Shown here: one piece after another, positions 55,013-63,990 of the stretch
Numbering within the stretch: the first letter of the stretch is position 1
How the letters are laid out: each line of letters opens with the position of its first letter
DNA from: Halopseudomonas aestusnigri
GTDB lineage: Bacteria > Pseudomonadota > Gammaproteobacteria > Pseudomonadales > Pseudomonadaceae
Length of the DNA: 64,000 bases
Direction: 5' to 3'
Assembly: GCF_002197985.1 (NCBI RefSeq)
Contig: NZ_NBYK01000005.1
Location: 134,091-198,090 of the forward strand
Program-made: the position numbers and the translations under genes
Notes under the pieces: generated by a model
Seen by the model: only the letters and a program-made list of their open reading frames with translations
Database searches by the model: none
Told to the model about the DNA's origin: nothing

Positions 55013-55755
55013 TCTCGGCCCTTGAAGAAGCTCAGGATCGCGCGCAGTTGTTTGCGATCTGCACCATCGAGACGCTGTTTGCCCAGATACAGCTTGTAGA
55101 ACGCCAGCCGCTGGCTACGGCTAAGGTGATGCTTGGCAACTTTGTCGAGGCAGGCCAAATCCTTGATGATCCGGTAGCGCAGCATGGGGCCCCACCAGAA
55201 ACTGCCGCCAGGACAGTCAATGAAGTACACATTGCCAAGCGCACGTTTGTCTACCAGCAAGTTGCGCCACTTCAGATCGTTATGGGTAAAACCCTGATCG
55301 TGCATCATCTTGGTCGACCATGCGATTTGCCGCGACACATGGGCAACCCATTTCCGATCTCGCAGACGCACATCATCACGGTTGGCGAGCTCGGCCAGAT
55401 CTCGCGTATCAGCCAGTTCTTCGGTAACCAGCGCTCCTCTGATGAACTTTCCAGCGCTTCGTTCGAGCCCGAATGCCGCCACGTTGACTGAAGGAATACC
55501 CCAGGCATGGAACATCAACAGGTTCTTCCATTCGCTCTGCACTCGGCAGCGCCCAAAGTATTGCCGAATACCTTTCCCATTGCTGGTGTAACGCTTGACG
55601 TAGTAGTGACGATCCCCGACAAATACTTTATGCACAGTGCTAATCGGGCTGAAGGTAATCAACTCACCTTCTAGCGCAAACACCTTATCCAGATCGGCGA
55701 ACAGCCGACCACTCTCCCCGGTAGCGTACTCGGGGTTCAGGGTCCAGCGTTTCAT
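55009..55755 (-). CDS. wapP: Core heptose kinase WapP
   Basis: 248 residues, ATG at 55755, overlapping waaP by four bases. Kinase-fold protein expected to phosphorylate inner-core heptose. Nucleotide Lys in HYYVKRYTSNGKG, catalytic loop THNDLKWRNLL (complete HxDxxxxN) and FIDCPGGSFWWGPM as the metal-binding segment. Matches the PA5008 position and size (about 244 residues in P. aeruginosa). Part of a tightly overlapping operon. Confidence 0.92.
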   Translation of the reverse strand: MKRWTLNPEYATGESGRLFADLDKVFALEGELITFSPISTVHKVFVGDRHYYVKRYTSNGKGIRQYFGRCRVQSEWKNLLMFHAWGIPSVNVAAFGLERSAGKFIRGALVTEELADTRDLAELANRDDVRLRDRKWVAHVSRQIAWSTKMMHDQGFTHNDLKWRNLLVDKRALGNVYFIDCPGGSFWWGPMLRYRIIKDLACLDKVAKHHLSRSQRLAFYKLYLGKQRLDGADRKQLRAILSFFKGRE

Positions 55756-56573
55756 TCATCGGCCCCCGGCGCATACTTGCGCTCGAAACGGGCCAGCAAC
55801 TTCTGCGCCTTACGCTCGAGCAGAGCCAGCAGAGGCGCTTCGAGCCGCAGGGTCTCACGCAGCGGGGCTGCAAAATAGGCGCGCAGAAACCGCAGCTTGT
55901 CGCGTCGGGTCAGGCTGATCTCGAGTGCCGAGAAATACAGCCCGGCCAGATCCTTGTCGCGCCAGCGCCGGGGCACGGTCGGACGAATTTGCGCGCGGTG
56001 CAGATCGATGATCGACAGCTTGAAATCACTCGCATCCATCGGCCGGTCGGTATGCAGCAGGAAGTGACAGATGTAGCAATCGCGGTGATTGACGCCAGCT
56101 CGGTGCATGGCCGCAGTCATCTCGGCTACCCGGCGGATCAGCGCCCATTTGATGCCCGGAGCCGGCGGCTTATGCAGCCAGTCACGACTGTAATCTTCAA
56201 GACTGATGGTCGGCGCCAGCTCTTCGGTAATGATGAACGAGTGCTGTGCAGCAGGGTTGCTGCCCCGCTCACCAAAGGCTACCGCCGTCATGGTATTGAT
56301 GCCGGCAGCGGTCAGTGCCTTTATCGCCTGCCACTCCTGCCCTGCGCCCAGCACCGGGCGCTTGAGGGTCGACCAATTCTTGAAAATCTCGGCCCACCCG
56401 ACGCCACGATGAATCTTGACGAAATAACCCTTGCCATTGACTTCCGTGCGCAGCGTGCGGCGTGCTTCAAGTTCGCGAAATACCTCGCCTTGCAGCGCTT
56501 CCACCGCATCGAAGGCGTCGCGATTGGCCCACAGACTGAGGAAAGGCTCGCGCAGAATCAGGGTATTGCTCAC
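55752..56573 (-). CDS. waaP: Lipopolysaccharide core heptose(I) kinase WaaP
   Basis: 273 residues from GTG 56573, overlapping the waaG stop as GTGA. Phosphorylates heptose I of the inner core; in P. aeruginosa WaaP is essential and is also reported to have tyrosine kinase activity. YFVKIHRGVGWAEIFKNW holds the nucleotide Lys; NHRDCYICHFLLHTD is the catalytic loop with its Asp; LSIIDLHRAQ is the DFG equivalent; RRDKLRFLRAYF is a conserved tail. Very similar throughout to P. aeruginosa WaaP from memory. Confidence 0.96.
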   Translation of the reverse strand: MSNTLILREPFLSLWANRDAFDAVEALQGEVFRELEARRTLRTEVNGKGYFVKIHRGVGWAEIFKNWSTLKRPVLGAGQEWQAIKALTAAGINTMTAVAFGERGSNPAAQHSFIITEELAPTISLEDYSRDWLHKPPAPGIKWALIRRVAEMTAAMHRAGVNHRDCYICHFLLHTDRPMDASDFKLSIIDLHRAQIRPTVPRRWRDKDLAGLYFSALEISLTRRDKLRFLRAYFAAPLRETLRLEAPLLALLERKAQKLLARFERKYAPGADE

Positions 56574-57691
56574 GCGCCAGCTCCCAGGATCACATCCGCA
56601 GCACGCTCAGGCAGGCTGTAGAGATCGGCCTGATCGGCAAACCGCAGGGCATTGGCTTTCCACTCCTTGCGCAAGGCTGAGTTGTTCAGCATGTCGCTCA
56701 ACATCTGGTCGAGCTGACTCTGCTTGAATGGTGACGGCACAACCAGGCCACAGTCTGCCTCGCTGATGTAATGGGCGTAACCGCACACATCCGTCACCAG
56801 CACCGGCAGACCCGCCACCAGCGCTTCAAGCAGCACAGTGCCAGTGTTTTCGTTGTAGGCGGGATGAATCAGCAAATCGGCGCCCAGCAAAAAGCGCGGT
56901 ACATCGCTGCGCCCCTTCATGAAGATCACCCGGTCATCCACCGCCAGCGAGCGCGCGATGCGCTGGAAGGTGCCGGGATCATCCTGACCGATCACCATCA
57001 GCCTGGTGCGCTTGCGCAGGTCAGCTGGCAGCGCCGCGAGTGCGCGAATCGAGCGGTCCACACCCTTGGTGATAAACCCGGAGCCGATCTGCACCAGCAG
57101 CAGTTCGTCGTCCGCCAGACCGAACTCAGCGCGGAATTCGGCGCGAATCTCGGCCGCGTTGGCCGGTGCCCGACGATCCGGTGCGATGCCCGGCGGCAGC
57201 AGATGGAAGCGATCCAGCGGGGTTTTATAGTGTTTGGTAAACAGCGGCTGCTGTACCTCGGAGATCATCAGAATCTGCGTCTTGCCAGCAGGCGAGAATA
57301 CCGCCCGCTCGTACTCGGCAAAGTGGCGGTAACGGCTGGAGATGCGATACAGCGGGTTGCGCAGGGTCTGCGCCTTGTCTTCGAAGCAGGGATCGGCAGC
57401 ATAGTAAACATCCAGCCCCGGCATCTTGTTGAAGCCAACCACCCGGTCGACAGGGCGTTTGGCCAGGTCAGCCTGGATCCAGGCGGTGAATTTCTCGTTA
57501 CGGCGATGATTACTCAGGGCCTTGACGGGGGCCACCAACACTTCAAACCCCTCGGGAGTATCACCTTCCCAGATCAGGGTATAGACGCGAATACGGTGTC
57601 CGCGCTCCTGACACACCTTGGCGATGCGCATGAAGTCACGCTGCAAACCGCCAAAGGGAAAATACTTGTAAAGCACAAAAGCCAGCTGCAT
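56570..57691 (-). CDS. waaG: LPS core glycosyltransferase WaaG
   Basis: 373 residues, ATG at 57691, joined to waaC as TGATG. GT4-family GT-B enzyme that adds the first hexose of the outer core (galactosamine in P. aeruginosa, glucose in E. coli). MQLAFVLYKYFPFGGLQRDFMRI is the typical WaaG start; FNKMPGLDVYYAADPC and the C-terminal HPAYNENTGTVLLEALVAGLPVL (EX7E motif) are diagnostic. Peripheral inner membrane. WaaG is retained although later outer-core genes are not. Confidence 0.96.
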   Translation of the reverse strand: MQLAFVLYKYFPFGGLQRDFMRIAKVCQERGHRIRVYTLIWEGDTPEGFEVLVAPVKALSNHRRNEKFTAWIQADLAKRPVDRVVGFNKMPGLDVYYAADPCFEDKAQTLRNPLYRISSRYRHFAEYERAVFSPAGKTQILMISEVQQPLFTKHYKTPLDRFHLLPPGIAPDRRAPANAAEIRAEFRAEFGLADDELLLVQIGSGFITKGVDRSIRALAALPADLRKRTRLMVIGQDDPGTFQRIARSLAVDDRVIFMKGRSDVPRFLLGADLLIHPAYNENTGTVLLEALVAGLPVLVTDVCGYAHYISEADCGLVVPSPFKQSQLDQMLSDMLNNSALRKEWKANALRFADQADLYSLPERAADVILGAGA

Positions 57692-58752
57692 CAGACGATT
57701 CTCTTGTTGGACAGCAGCGGTCGCAGGTGCTGCATGACCCTGTCGGGGTCAAGTCGAGTAAAGCACAGTGGTTGCTCGCGGGTCAGATCGAACCGGCGGG
57801 CATCCTCAGGGGTCGGCTGGTAGCTGCACTGCTTGCGCAGACAGGGTGCACAGGCAAAATCACTGGCCAGATGCTGCTGCGCGCGACCGTAGGCGCCGGT
57901 GAAGCCCGGATTGGTTGGCCCGAACAGCGACAGGGTCGGCACATCCAGCGCCGCTGCCAGATGGCCGAGCCCGGTATCGACTGCGACACAGGCGCTGGCA
58001 CCGGCCAGCTGGCGGGCAACATCGCGCAGCGGCAGCCGAGGCAGTACGATAGCGCCTTCGAGCCCCTCGGCAATGCGCAGCGCACGGGCCTGCTCATCGA
58101 GGCTGCCCCACGGCAGGCGCACGTCAACACCGCTGGCAACCAGCCGCTCGGCCAGTTGCCGCCAATACAGCTCGGGCCAGTGTTTGGTCACCCAGGTGGT
58201 GCCGTGCAACAGCACCACGTAAGGGGTGCTGGCAGATTCGGCACCCAATGCCGCGCGGTCGAGACCGTAATCCCCCAGCCCTTCCTCCAGCGTGTAGCCA
58301 AGCGCCTGGGCAAACAGCTGACGTGTCCGCTCCACCGCATGCTGGCCCCACGGCACTGGCAGCCGACGTTGATAAAAGCGTGCGGCCAGCGGCTCACGGG
58401 CCGAGTCCCGATCCAGCCCTACCACCTCGGCGCTGGTATAGCGGGTCAGCCAGGCGCTCTTGAGCAGGCCTTGGGCATCGATCACCAAATCATAGTCAGT
58501 CTCGCGCAGACGGCGTTTGAAGTTGCCCCACTCACCGCTGCGCACTGCCTGAAACGGCTTCTTGCGCCAACGACGAATGGCCACCGGAATCACGGCCTCC
58601 ACGGCCGGATGCCAGTACGGAATTTCGGCAAAGCCCTCTTCCACCACCCAGTCGAAACGGATGCCGGGGATAGCGCGCGCAGCATCGGTCAATGCCGGGA
58701 GGGTATGAATGACATCCCCGAGCGAGGACGTCTTGATCAGCAGCACCCGCAT
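57691..58752 (-). CDS. waaC: Lipopolysaccharide heptosyltransferase I WaaC
   Basis: 353 residues, ATG at 58752. GT9 transferase that adds the first heptose from ADP-heptose to Kdo2-lipid A. MRVLLIKTSSLGDVIHTLPALTDA is the standard WaaC opening; DAQGLLKSAWLTR and VAVDTGLGHLAAALDVPTLSLFGPTNPGFTGAYG complete the donor site. Five bases downstream of waaF. Confidence 0.97.
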   Translation of the reverse strand: MRVLLIKTSSLGDVIHTLPALTDAARAIPGIRFDWVVEEGFAEIPYWHPAVEAVIPVAIRRWRKKPFQAVRSGEWGNFKRRLRETDYDLVIDAQGLLKSAWLTRYTSAEVVGLDRDSAREPLAARFYQRRLPVPWGQHAVERTRQLFAQALGYTLEEGLGDYGLDRAALGAESASTPYVVLLHGTTWVTKHWPELYWRQLAERLVASGVDVRLPWGSLDEQARALRIAEGLEGAIVLPRLPLRDVARQLAGASACVAVDTGLGHLAAALDVPTLSLFGPTNPGFTGAYGRAQQHLASDFACAPCLRKQCSYQPTPEDARRFDLTREQPLCFTRLDPDRVMQHLRPLLSNKRIV

Positions 58753-58757
58753 CAGGA

Positions 58758-59804
58758 TCAGCTGTCCTGCGGGTCGGGCAGCAGATCGCCTACCAGCCGA
58801 TCCAGCGCTGCGTCCACCTGGGCAGGTGCCAGATCACGCAGACAGTTGTAATGACCAAATCGGCAAGTCCGATCAAAGCAGGGGCTGCAATCCAGGCCCA
58901 GCCGCACCATTTCCACCTGGTCAGCCAACGGCGGCGTAAAACCGGGCGAGGTCGAGCCGTAGACCGCCACCAACGGGCGATTCAGCGCCGCAGCCACATG
59001 CATCAGCCCCGAGTCATTGCTGACCACCGCATCAGCGCACGACAGCAGGTCAATCGCCTGAGCCAGACTGGTATCGCCACACAGGTTGGTCGACTCTTCG
59101 CGCAACCCTGGAATCAGGCGAGCGCGAATTTGTTCGGCAACCGCATGGTCATTTTTCGAGCCGAACAGCCAGACCTGCCAGCCCTGCCGAATGCGCGCTT
59201 CGGCCACGGCAGCATAGTGCTCCGACGGCCAGCGCTTGGCCTCGCCAAATTCGGCCCCCGGGCACAGCGCCAGCACCGGACGATCACGCTCCAGGCCAAA
59301 ATGCGCCAATGCCGCATCACGCGATGCCGGATCAATCTGCAGCGACGGACGCGGATAGGGTGTCGGCAACTCGGTGCCCGGCTCATAGGCCAGCGCCATA
59401 AAGCGCTCGATCATCAGCGGGTAGGCGTCCTTGTCCAGCTTGCGCACGTCGTTGAGCAGACCGTAGCGCATCTCGCCACGCCAACCGGTGCGCAGCGGAA
59501 TATCGGCAAAGAAGGGAACCAGCGCTGACTTGAGGGAGTTGGGCAGCAGAATCGCCTGATCGTACTGACCGGCCAGACTGCGACCAATGCGCCGCCGGGT
59601 AGCAAGCTCCAGCGCGCCATGACCGAGCGGAAAGCTCAGCGCGCTGCGCACTTCCGGCATGCGCTCGAGAATCGGCCGGCTCCAGTCAGGCGCCAGCACA
59701 TCGATCATGCAGTCGTCACCATGGCGTTGCTTCAGACAGGTGAACAGCGTCTGCGCCATCACCATGTCGCCAACCCAGCTGGGACCGATAATCAGGATGT
59801 TCAT
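58758..59804 (-). CDS. waaF: ADP-heptose:LPS heptosyltransferase II WaaF
   Basis: 348 residues from ATG 59804 (MNILIIGPSWVGDMVMAQTLF); a TTG three codons earlier is rejected. Adds the second heptose of the inner core. VLALCPGAEFGEAKRWPSEHYAAVA, SNDSGLMHVAAALNRPLVAVYGSTSPGFTPPL and CRFGHYNCL are landmarks of WaaF. Only a weak ribosome-binding site (GAAGCTT) lies upstream, inside an inverted repeat. First glycosyltransferase of the core operon, following ilvE by 82 bases. Confidence 0.97.
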   Translation of the reverse strand: MNILIIGPSWVGDMVMAQTLFTCLKQRHGDDCMIDVLAPDWSRPILERMPEVRSALSFPLGHGALELATRRRIGRSLAGQYDQAILLPNSLKSALVPFFADIPLRTGWRGEMRYGLLNDVRKLDKDAYPLMIERFMALAYEPGTELPTPYPRPSLQIDPASRDAALAHFGLERDRPVLALCPGAEFGEAKRWPSEHYAAVAEARIRQGWQVWLFGSKNDHAVAEQIRARLIPGLREESTNLCGDTSLAQAIDLLSCADAVVSNDSGLMHVAAALNRPLVAVYGSTSPGFTPPLADQVEMVRLGLDCSPCFDRTCRFGHYNCLRDLAPAQVDAALDRLVGDLLPDPQDS

Positions 59805-59817
59805 AAGCTTCAAGCTT

Positions 59818-59873
59818 CAAGCCTCAAGCAACAAACCCCGAGCGGCGCGCAAATACTTGCCGCTTGAGGCTTG
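59818..59873. repeat. Inverted repeat between ilvE and waaF
   Basis: CAAGCCTCAAGC (59818-59829) pairs perfectly with GCTTGAGGCTTG (59862-59873); imperfect GCTTCAAGCTT- and CCGCTTGCAG-type extensions on both sides lengthen the arms to about 23 bases. The loop is 32 bases. Short CAAGCTT/CTTGAGG heptamer repeats of this kind are scattered in pseudomonad genomes. It lies in the ilvE-waaF gap and could attenuate or process the transcript. Confidence 0.7.
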
Positions 59874-59886
59874 CCGCTTGCAGCCA

Positions 59887-60810
59887 TCAACCGACCAGTG
59901 TCCGCCATTCGGCGTGCTCTGCGGTCTGGCCGGTGACCAGATCGAAGTACGCCTTCTGCAGTTTTTCAGTGATCGGACCGCGACGGCCTGCACCGATCTG
60001 GCGGCAATCCAGCTCGCGAATCGGCGTAACTTCGGCGGCGGTACCCGTGAAGAAGGCCTCGTCGGCGATATACACCTCGTCGCGGGTAATACGCTTCTCG
60101 ACAACCGGGATATTGAACTGCGACGCCAGCGCCAGCACAGTTGCGCGAGTAATGCCGTTCAGGCAGGCAGTCACTTCCGGGGTGTAGATGGTGCCGTTCT
60201 TGACGATGAATACGTTCTCGCCCGAGCCCTCGGCAACATAGCCTTCCGGATCCAGCAGCAGCGCCTCGTCGGCACCGGCGGAGACCGCTTCCTGCAGCGC
60301 CAGCATGGAGTTCATGTAGGCACCGCTGGCCTTGGCACGGGTCATGGTGATGTTGACGTGGTGACGGGTGAAGGAACTGGTGCGAATCTTGATGCCGCGC
60401 TCAAGTGCTTCTTCGCCCATGTAGGCACCCCAATGCCAGGCTGCGATGGCAACATGTACCTTCAGGTTGTCAGCGCGGATGCCCATGCCTTCGGACCCGT
60501 AGAACACCAGCGGGCGAATATAGGCGGTTTCCAGGTTGTTCTCGCGAACCACGGCGCGCTGCGCCTCGTTCAGCTGTTCCTTGGTAAAGGGAATCTTCAT
60601 GCCCATGATGTGGGCGGAATCGAACAGGCGATCGGTGTGAGCGTCCAGACGGAAGATGGCGGTGCCATCCGGGGTCTTGTAGGCACGGACGCCTTCGAAT
60701 ACGCCCATGCCGTAGTGCAGCGAGTGCGTGAGCACGTGAATATTGGCTTCACGCCAGGGAATCATTTCACCATCAAACCAGATTAGACCATCACGATCGG
60801 CCATCGACAT
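59887..60810 (-). CDS. ilvE: Branched-chain amino acid aminotransferase
   Basis: 307 residues from ATG 60810 (MSMADRDGLIWFDGEMIPW), the start that matches P. aeruginosa IlvE, with GGAG nine bases upstream. Class IV PLP aminotransferase for the last step of Leu, Ile and Val synthesis. THSLHYGMGVFEGVRAY, the PLP Lys region MTRAKASGAYMNSMLA, the EGSGENVFIVKNG stretch and DEAFFTGTAAEVTPIRE are all present. It is located between glnE (73 bases upstream) and waaF, as in P. aeruginosa. Confidence 0.97.
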   Translation of the reverse strand: MSMADRDGLIWFDGEMIPWREANIHVLTHSLHYGMGVFEGVRAYKTPDGTAIFRLDAHTDRLFDSAHIMGMKIPFTKEQLNEAQRAVVRENNLETAYIRPLVFYGSEGMGIRADNLKVHVAIAAWHWGAYMGEEALERGIKIRTSSFTRHHVNITMTRAKASGAYMNSMLALQEAVSAGADEALLLDPEGYVAEGSGENVFIVKNGTIYTPEVTACLNGITRATVLALASQFNIPVVEKRITRDEVYIADEAFFTGTAAEVTPIRELDCRQIGAGRRGPITEKLQKAYFDLVTGQTAEHAEWRTLVG

Positions 60811-60883
60811 AGCAGCCAGCTCCATACGTATCTATTCAATCAGTCTTGCGTTCTTGGTTTCTGCCTGAGCGCGCCCTAGCCGA

Positions 60884-63838
60884 TCACACCCGCGTATCGG
60901 GGATCGGCTCCTGGGGTGGCAGCACCTGCTGCCAGAGCTTGATGACCCCGTGTCGGAAATCATGAAACTGGTCGCCGCTTACTTTGCCCGGCTGATTCTG
61001 TAGAGCCAGGCGATGAGCTGCAGCCCGGTAGGCCTTGTAAGCCTCCTGCAGGCTGGTGACATCCTCACCGGCGATCAGACCGGCGTTTTGCAGCTCATCA
61101 AGAATCCTGATGTTGTCGGTGTAGCGCAGTAATTCGGGGTACCGGCACGACCAGGCAAGAACCGCATATTGCACCATAAATTCGATGTCAACGATACCAC
61201 CTGCGTCCTGCTTGAGATCAAACAATTGCGCTGCGGTGAAGGCATCTGCCGTTGTACCGGCCCGCGTTGCCTTGGTACCGAGGTTGTCGCGCATCTTCTG
61301 GCGCATGTCGCTGACCTCGCGCAGCAGCGTTTGCTCATCGCGCTGGCGGCCCAACACCTGAGCCCGAAGCGCCTGAAAGCGTTCGGCAAGACGTTCACAG
61401 CCGACCAGCGCACGTGCCCGCACCAGTGCCTGATGCTCCCAGGTCCAGGCCTCATCCAGCTGATAGCGCGAGAACGACGCCAGCGAGCTGACCAGCAGCC
61501 CGGAATCGCCGGACGGCCGCAGGCGCATATCCACCTCGTACAATGCCCCGGAAACCGTCTGGGTATTGAGCATGTGGATCACCCGCTGCCCCAGCCGGGT
61601 GAAGAACTTGCTGCCCTCAATCGGTCGCTCACCATCGGTATCGGCCTGCGGATCACCGTCGTGGATAAACACCAGGTCCAGATCGGAGCCATGCCCCAGC
61701 TCAATACCGCCGACCTTGCCATAACCAACAATGATGAAATCCAGTTCGCAGCGCGATCCGTCGGCCCGCGCCGGGCGGCCGTGGCGGGCAACCATTTCGC
61801 GCCACGCCAGCATCAGCACCTGCTGCAGGATCGCTTCCGCCATCCAGGTCAGGTAATCACTTACCTTCATCAGCGGCAGGGTGCCCGCGATTTCCGAGGC
61901 AGCAATGCGCAGCACGTGCGCACGCTTGAAATAGCGCAGGGTTTCCATCTGCTGCTCAAGATCGTCCTCGGGGATGCGCAGCAACTGCTGACGCAGCTCG
62001 TCGGCCAGCTCCTCTGCGACCGGTGGCCGGTAAAGTCGTCCGGCGTTCAGCAGCTCATCCAGAACCACCGGGTAGCGGGCAATCTGCTCGGCGATCCAGG
62101 GGCTGGCCGCACACAGCACCAGCAGCTCACGCAGTGCACCCGGATTCTCGGTCAGCAGCACCAGATAGGCAGAGCGCCTCGCCACTGCCTCGACCAGGGG
62201 CAGCACGCGCTCCAGAGCCAGATCGGGATTATCCTGCTCGCAGGCCATGGCCAGCAGCCGCGGCATGAAGATATCCAGCCGCTCACGCCCCGCCCGCTGC
62301 ATGGCGCGCACCCTGGCCGAACCGAGCAGATCCTGCAGGCGTTTCCAGGCCGCCGGCGCTTCGGTGTAGCCAGCCTCTGTCAGTTGCTGCAGTCCCTGCT
62401 CCGGCTCCAGGGTGCCATCCCACAACGGCACCCAGTCAACCTGACTCGACTGCAGCTCGCCCTCGTCTTCGTCCGGGTCTGCAATCACGCCGGCAAAATG
62501 CCGGGCTACACGCCAGCGCTCTGCATCCAGGTGTTCACGAAAAGTCTCCCAACCGGAGAAACCGAGCATCCAGGCAATCCGCGCCTGACCTTGCGGATCA
62601 GTCGGCAGCATCTGCGTCTGACGGTCATCAACCGCCTGCAGGGCGTGTTCGGTATCACGCAAAAAGCCATAAGCATCGGTCAGTTCCTGCACTGCTTCAG
62701 CAGGCAGGTAGTTATTCTCACCCAGGGTTTTCAGTACCCCCAGAATCGGCCGCTGCTGCAAGCTGCGGTCACGCCCTCCGTGAATCAACTGGAACGCCTG
62801 ACCGATAAACTCGACCTCGCGGATGCCACCAGAGCCCAGTTTGACGTTGTCGTGCAGGCCCTTGCGCTGCACCTCGCGCTGAATCATCTGCTTGAGCGTG
62901 CGCAGCGCATCAATCGCGGCGAAATCCAGGTAACGCCGGTAGACAAACGGCCGCAGCATCGCCAGCAGCTCGGCGCCGGCCTGCTGGTCACCAGCCACCA
63001 CCCGCGCCTTGATCATGGCATAGCGCTCCCAGTCGCGCCCCTGGCTCTGGTAATACTGTTCCAGCGCGTCAAAGCTGAACACCAGCGCACCGCTGTCGCC
63101 ATAGGGTCGCAGGCGCATGTCAACACGGAACACAAAGCCATCGACCGTGGGCGCATCCAGCGCCTTGATCAGCTTCTGCCCCAGGCGAATGAAAAACTCC
63201 TGATTCGACAGGCTGCGACGACCACCGCGGGTCTCACCTGCCTCGGGATAGGCAAAGATCAGGTCAATATCGGACGACAGATTCAGCTCGACCGCGCCCA
63301 ATTTGCCCATACCCAATACCACCATGTGCTGCGGCACACCGTCACGACTGACCGGCTCGCCGAAGCTGGTACAGCAAAGCCGGTACAGCCACTGATAGGC
63401 CTCGTCGATGCAGGCGTCGGCCATATCCGAGAGATCACGGGTGGTTTCCTTCAATGCCGCCCGGCGGGTCAGGTCGCGCCAGATGATGCGCACCTGCTGC
63501 CACTGACGAAAGCGGCGCAGACGCTGCGCCAGTTGCTCCTCACTGTCACAGCCTTCCAGCACCTGCTGCAGCAGGCCACGCAGCTCGCCCTCTTCGAGTG
63601 AGCGGGTCAAACGCCCCTGCTCCACCAGCCGCCAGGCCAGCAAAGGATCACGGCGTAACTGCTCTGCCACGAAGTCACTGGCTGCCAGCACCTGCGCCAG
63701 CTCTGTTTCAAAAACCTCACCGAGCTCCGACCGACGCTCGGCCAGCCCCGCCTGGGCGAGCGCGGCCGCCCACTGGGCAAGATGATGATCACGGGTTGCC
63801 TGCAGGGACTCCGGCAGCGGGGGCAGCGTAGATGGCAT
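60884..63838 (-). CDS. glnE: Bifunctional glutamine synthetase adenylyltransferase/deadenylylase
   Basis: 984 residues, ATG at 63838 behind AGGA. Adds and removes AMP on glutamine synthetase under control of PII. Two nucleotidyltransferase domains are visible: the N-terminal deadenylylase half with ELNLSSDIDLIFAYPEAGET and the C-terminal adenylylase half with IELGHGSDLDLVFIHDGD. A central helical regulatory region and a C-terminal helical bundle complete the usual length (E. coli 946). RFREHLDAERWRVAR-type and VDMRLRPSGDSG repeats mark both halves. Upstream lies a region with GntR-type operators. Confidence 0.97.
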   Translation of the reverse strand: MPSTLPPLPESLQATRDHHLAQWAAALAQAGLAERRSELGEVFETELAQVLAASDFVAEQLRRDPLLAWRLVEQGRLTRSLEEGELRGLLQQVLEGCDSEEQLAQRLRRFRQWQQVRIIWRDLTRRAALKETTRDLSDMADACIDEAYQWLYRLCCTSFGEPVSRDGVPQHMVVLGMGKLGAVELNLSSDIDLIFAYPEAGETRGGRRSLSNQEFFIRLGQKLIKALDAPTVDGFVFRVDMRLRPYGDSGALVFSFDALEQYYQSQGRDWERYAMIKARVVAGDQQAGAELLAMLRPFVYRRYLDFAAIDALRTLKQMIQREVQRKGLHDNVKLGSGGIREVEFIGQAFQLIHGGRDRSLQQRPILGVLKTLGENNYLPAEAVQELTDAYGFLRDTEHALQAVDDRQTQMLPTDPQGQARIAWMLGFSGWETFREHLDAERWRVARHFAGVIADPDEDEGELQSSQVDWVPLWDGTLEPEQGLQQLTEAGYTEAPAAWKRLQDLLGSARVRAMQRAGRERLDIFMPRLLAMACEQDNPDLALERVLPLVEAVARRSAYLVLLTENPGALRELLVLCAASPWIAEQIARYPVVLDELLNAGRLYRPPVAEELADELRQQLLRIPEDDLEQQMETLRYFKRAHVLRIAASEIAGTLPLMKVSDYLTWMAEAILQQVLMLAWREMVARHGRPARADGSRCELDFIIVGYGKVGGIELGHGSDLDLVFIHDGDPQADTDGERPIEGSKFFTRLGQRVIHMLNTQTVSGALYEVDMRLRPSGDSGLLVSSLASFSRYQLDEAWTWEHQALVRARALVGCERLAERFQALRAQVLGRQRDEQTLLREVSDMRQKMRDNLGTKATRAGTTADAFTAAQLFDLKQDAGGIVDIEFMVQYAVLAWSCRYPELLRYTDNIRILDELQNAGLIAGEDVTSLQEAYKAYRAAAHRLALQNQPGKVSGDQFHDFRHGVIKLWQQVLPPQEPIPDTRV

Positions 63839-63924
63839 GGTCTATCCTGTTCATGAACCGAAACAGCAGCTTGCCACGATGGCTGCCGACGGGGAAGCGG
63901 CGCAACATGACCAGATAGTCTGAA

Positions 63925-63939
63925 TGTAGTACAACTACA
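63925..63939. promoter_or_regulatory. GntR/FadR-type operator, copy 1
   Basis: TGTAGTACAACTACA is a palindrome with TGTAGT/ACTACA arms and fits the TNGTNNNACNA pattern of FadR-subfamily GntR regulators. It stands 86 bases upstream of the glnE start. Confidence 0.7.
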
Positions 63940-63975
63940 AATTAGACCTTTGCGGACTGGATAAAGCTGATTTTA

Positions 63976-63990
63976 TGTAGTAAAACTACA
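63976..63990. promoter_or_regulatory. GntR/FadR-type operator, copy 2
   Basis: TGTAGTAAAACTACA repeats copy 1 with the same arms and a different centre. The two centres are 51 bp apart, close to five helical turns. Likely serves a divergent gene beyond the right edge (aceE in P. aeruginosa gene order). The rest of 63839-64000 shows no gene. Confidence 0.7.

Noticed and set aside
59805-59886. CRISPR-like or tandem repeat array
   Set aside because: Repeats are short heptamers in inverted order without regular spacers; no cas genes occur in the window.
61169-63601. 810-codon plus-strand open frame opposite glnE
   Set aside because: Shadow of a GC-rich gene: low-complexity, Gln/His/Arg-rich translation without family features, lying wholly antisense to an unmistakable GlnE.
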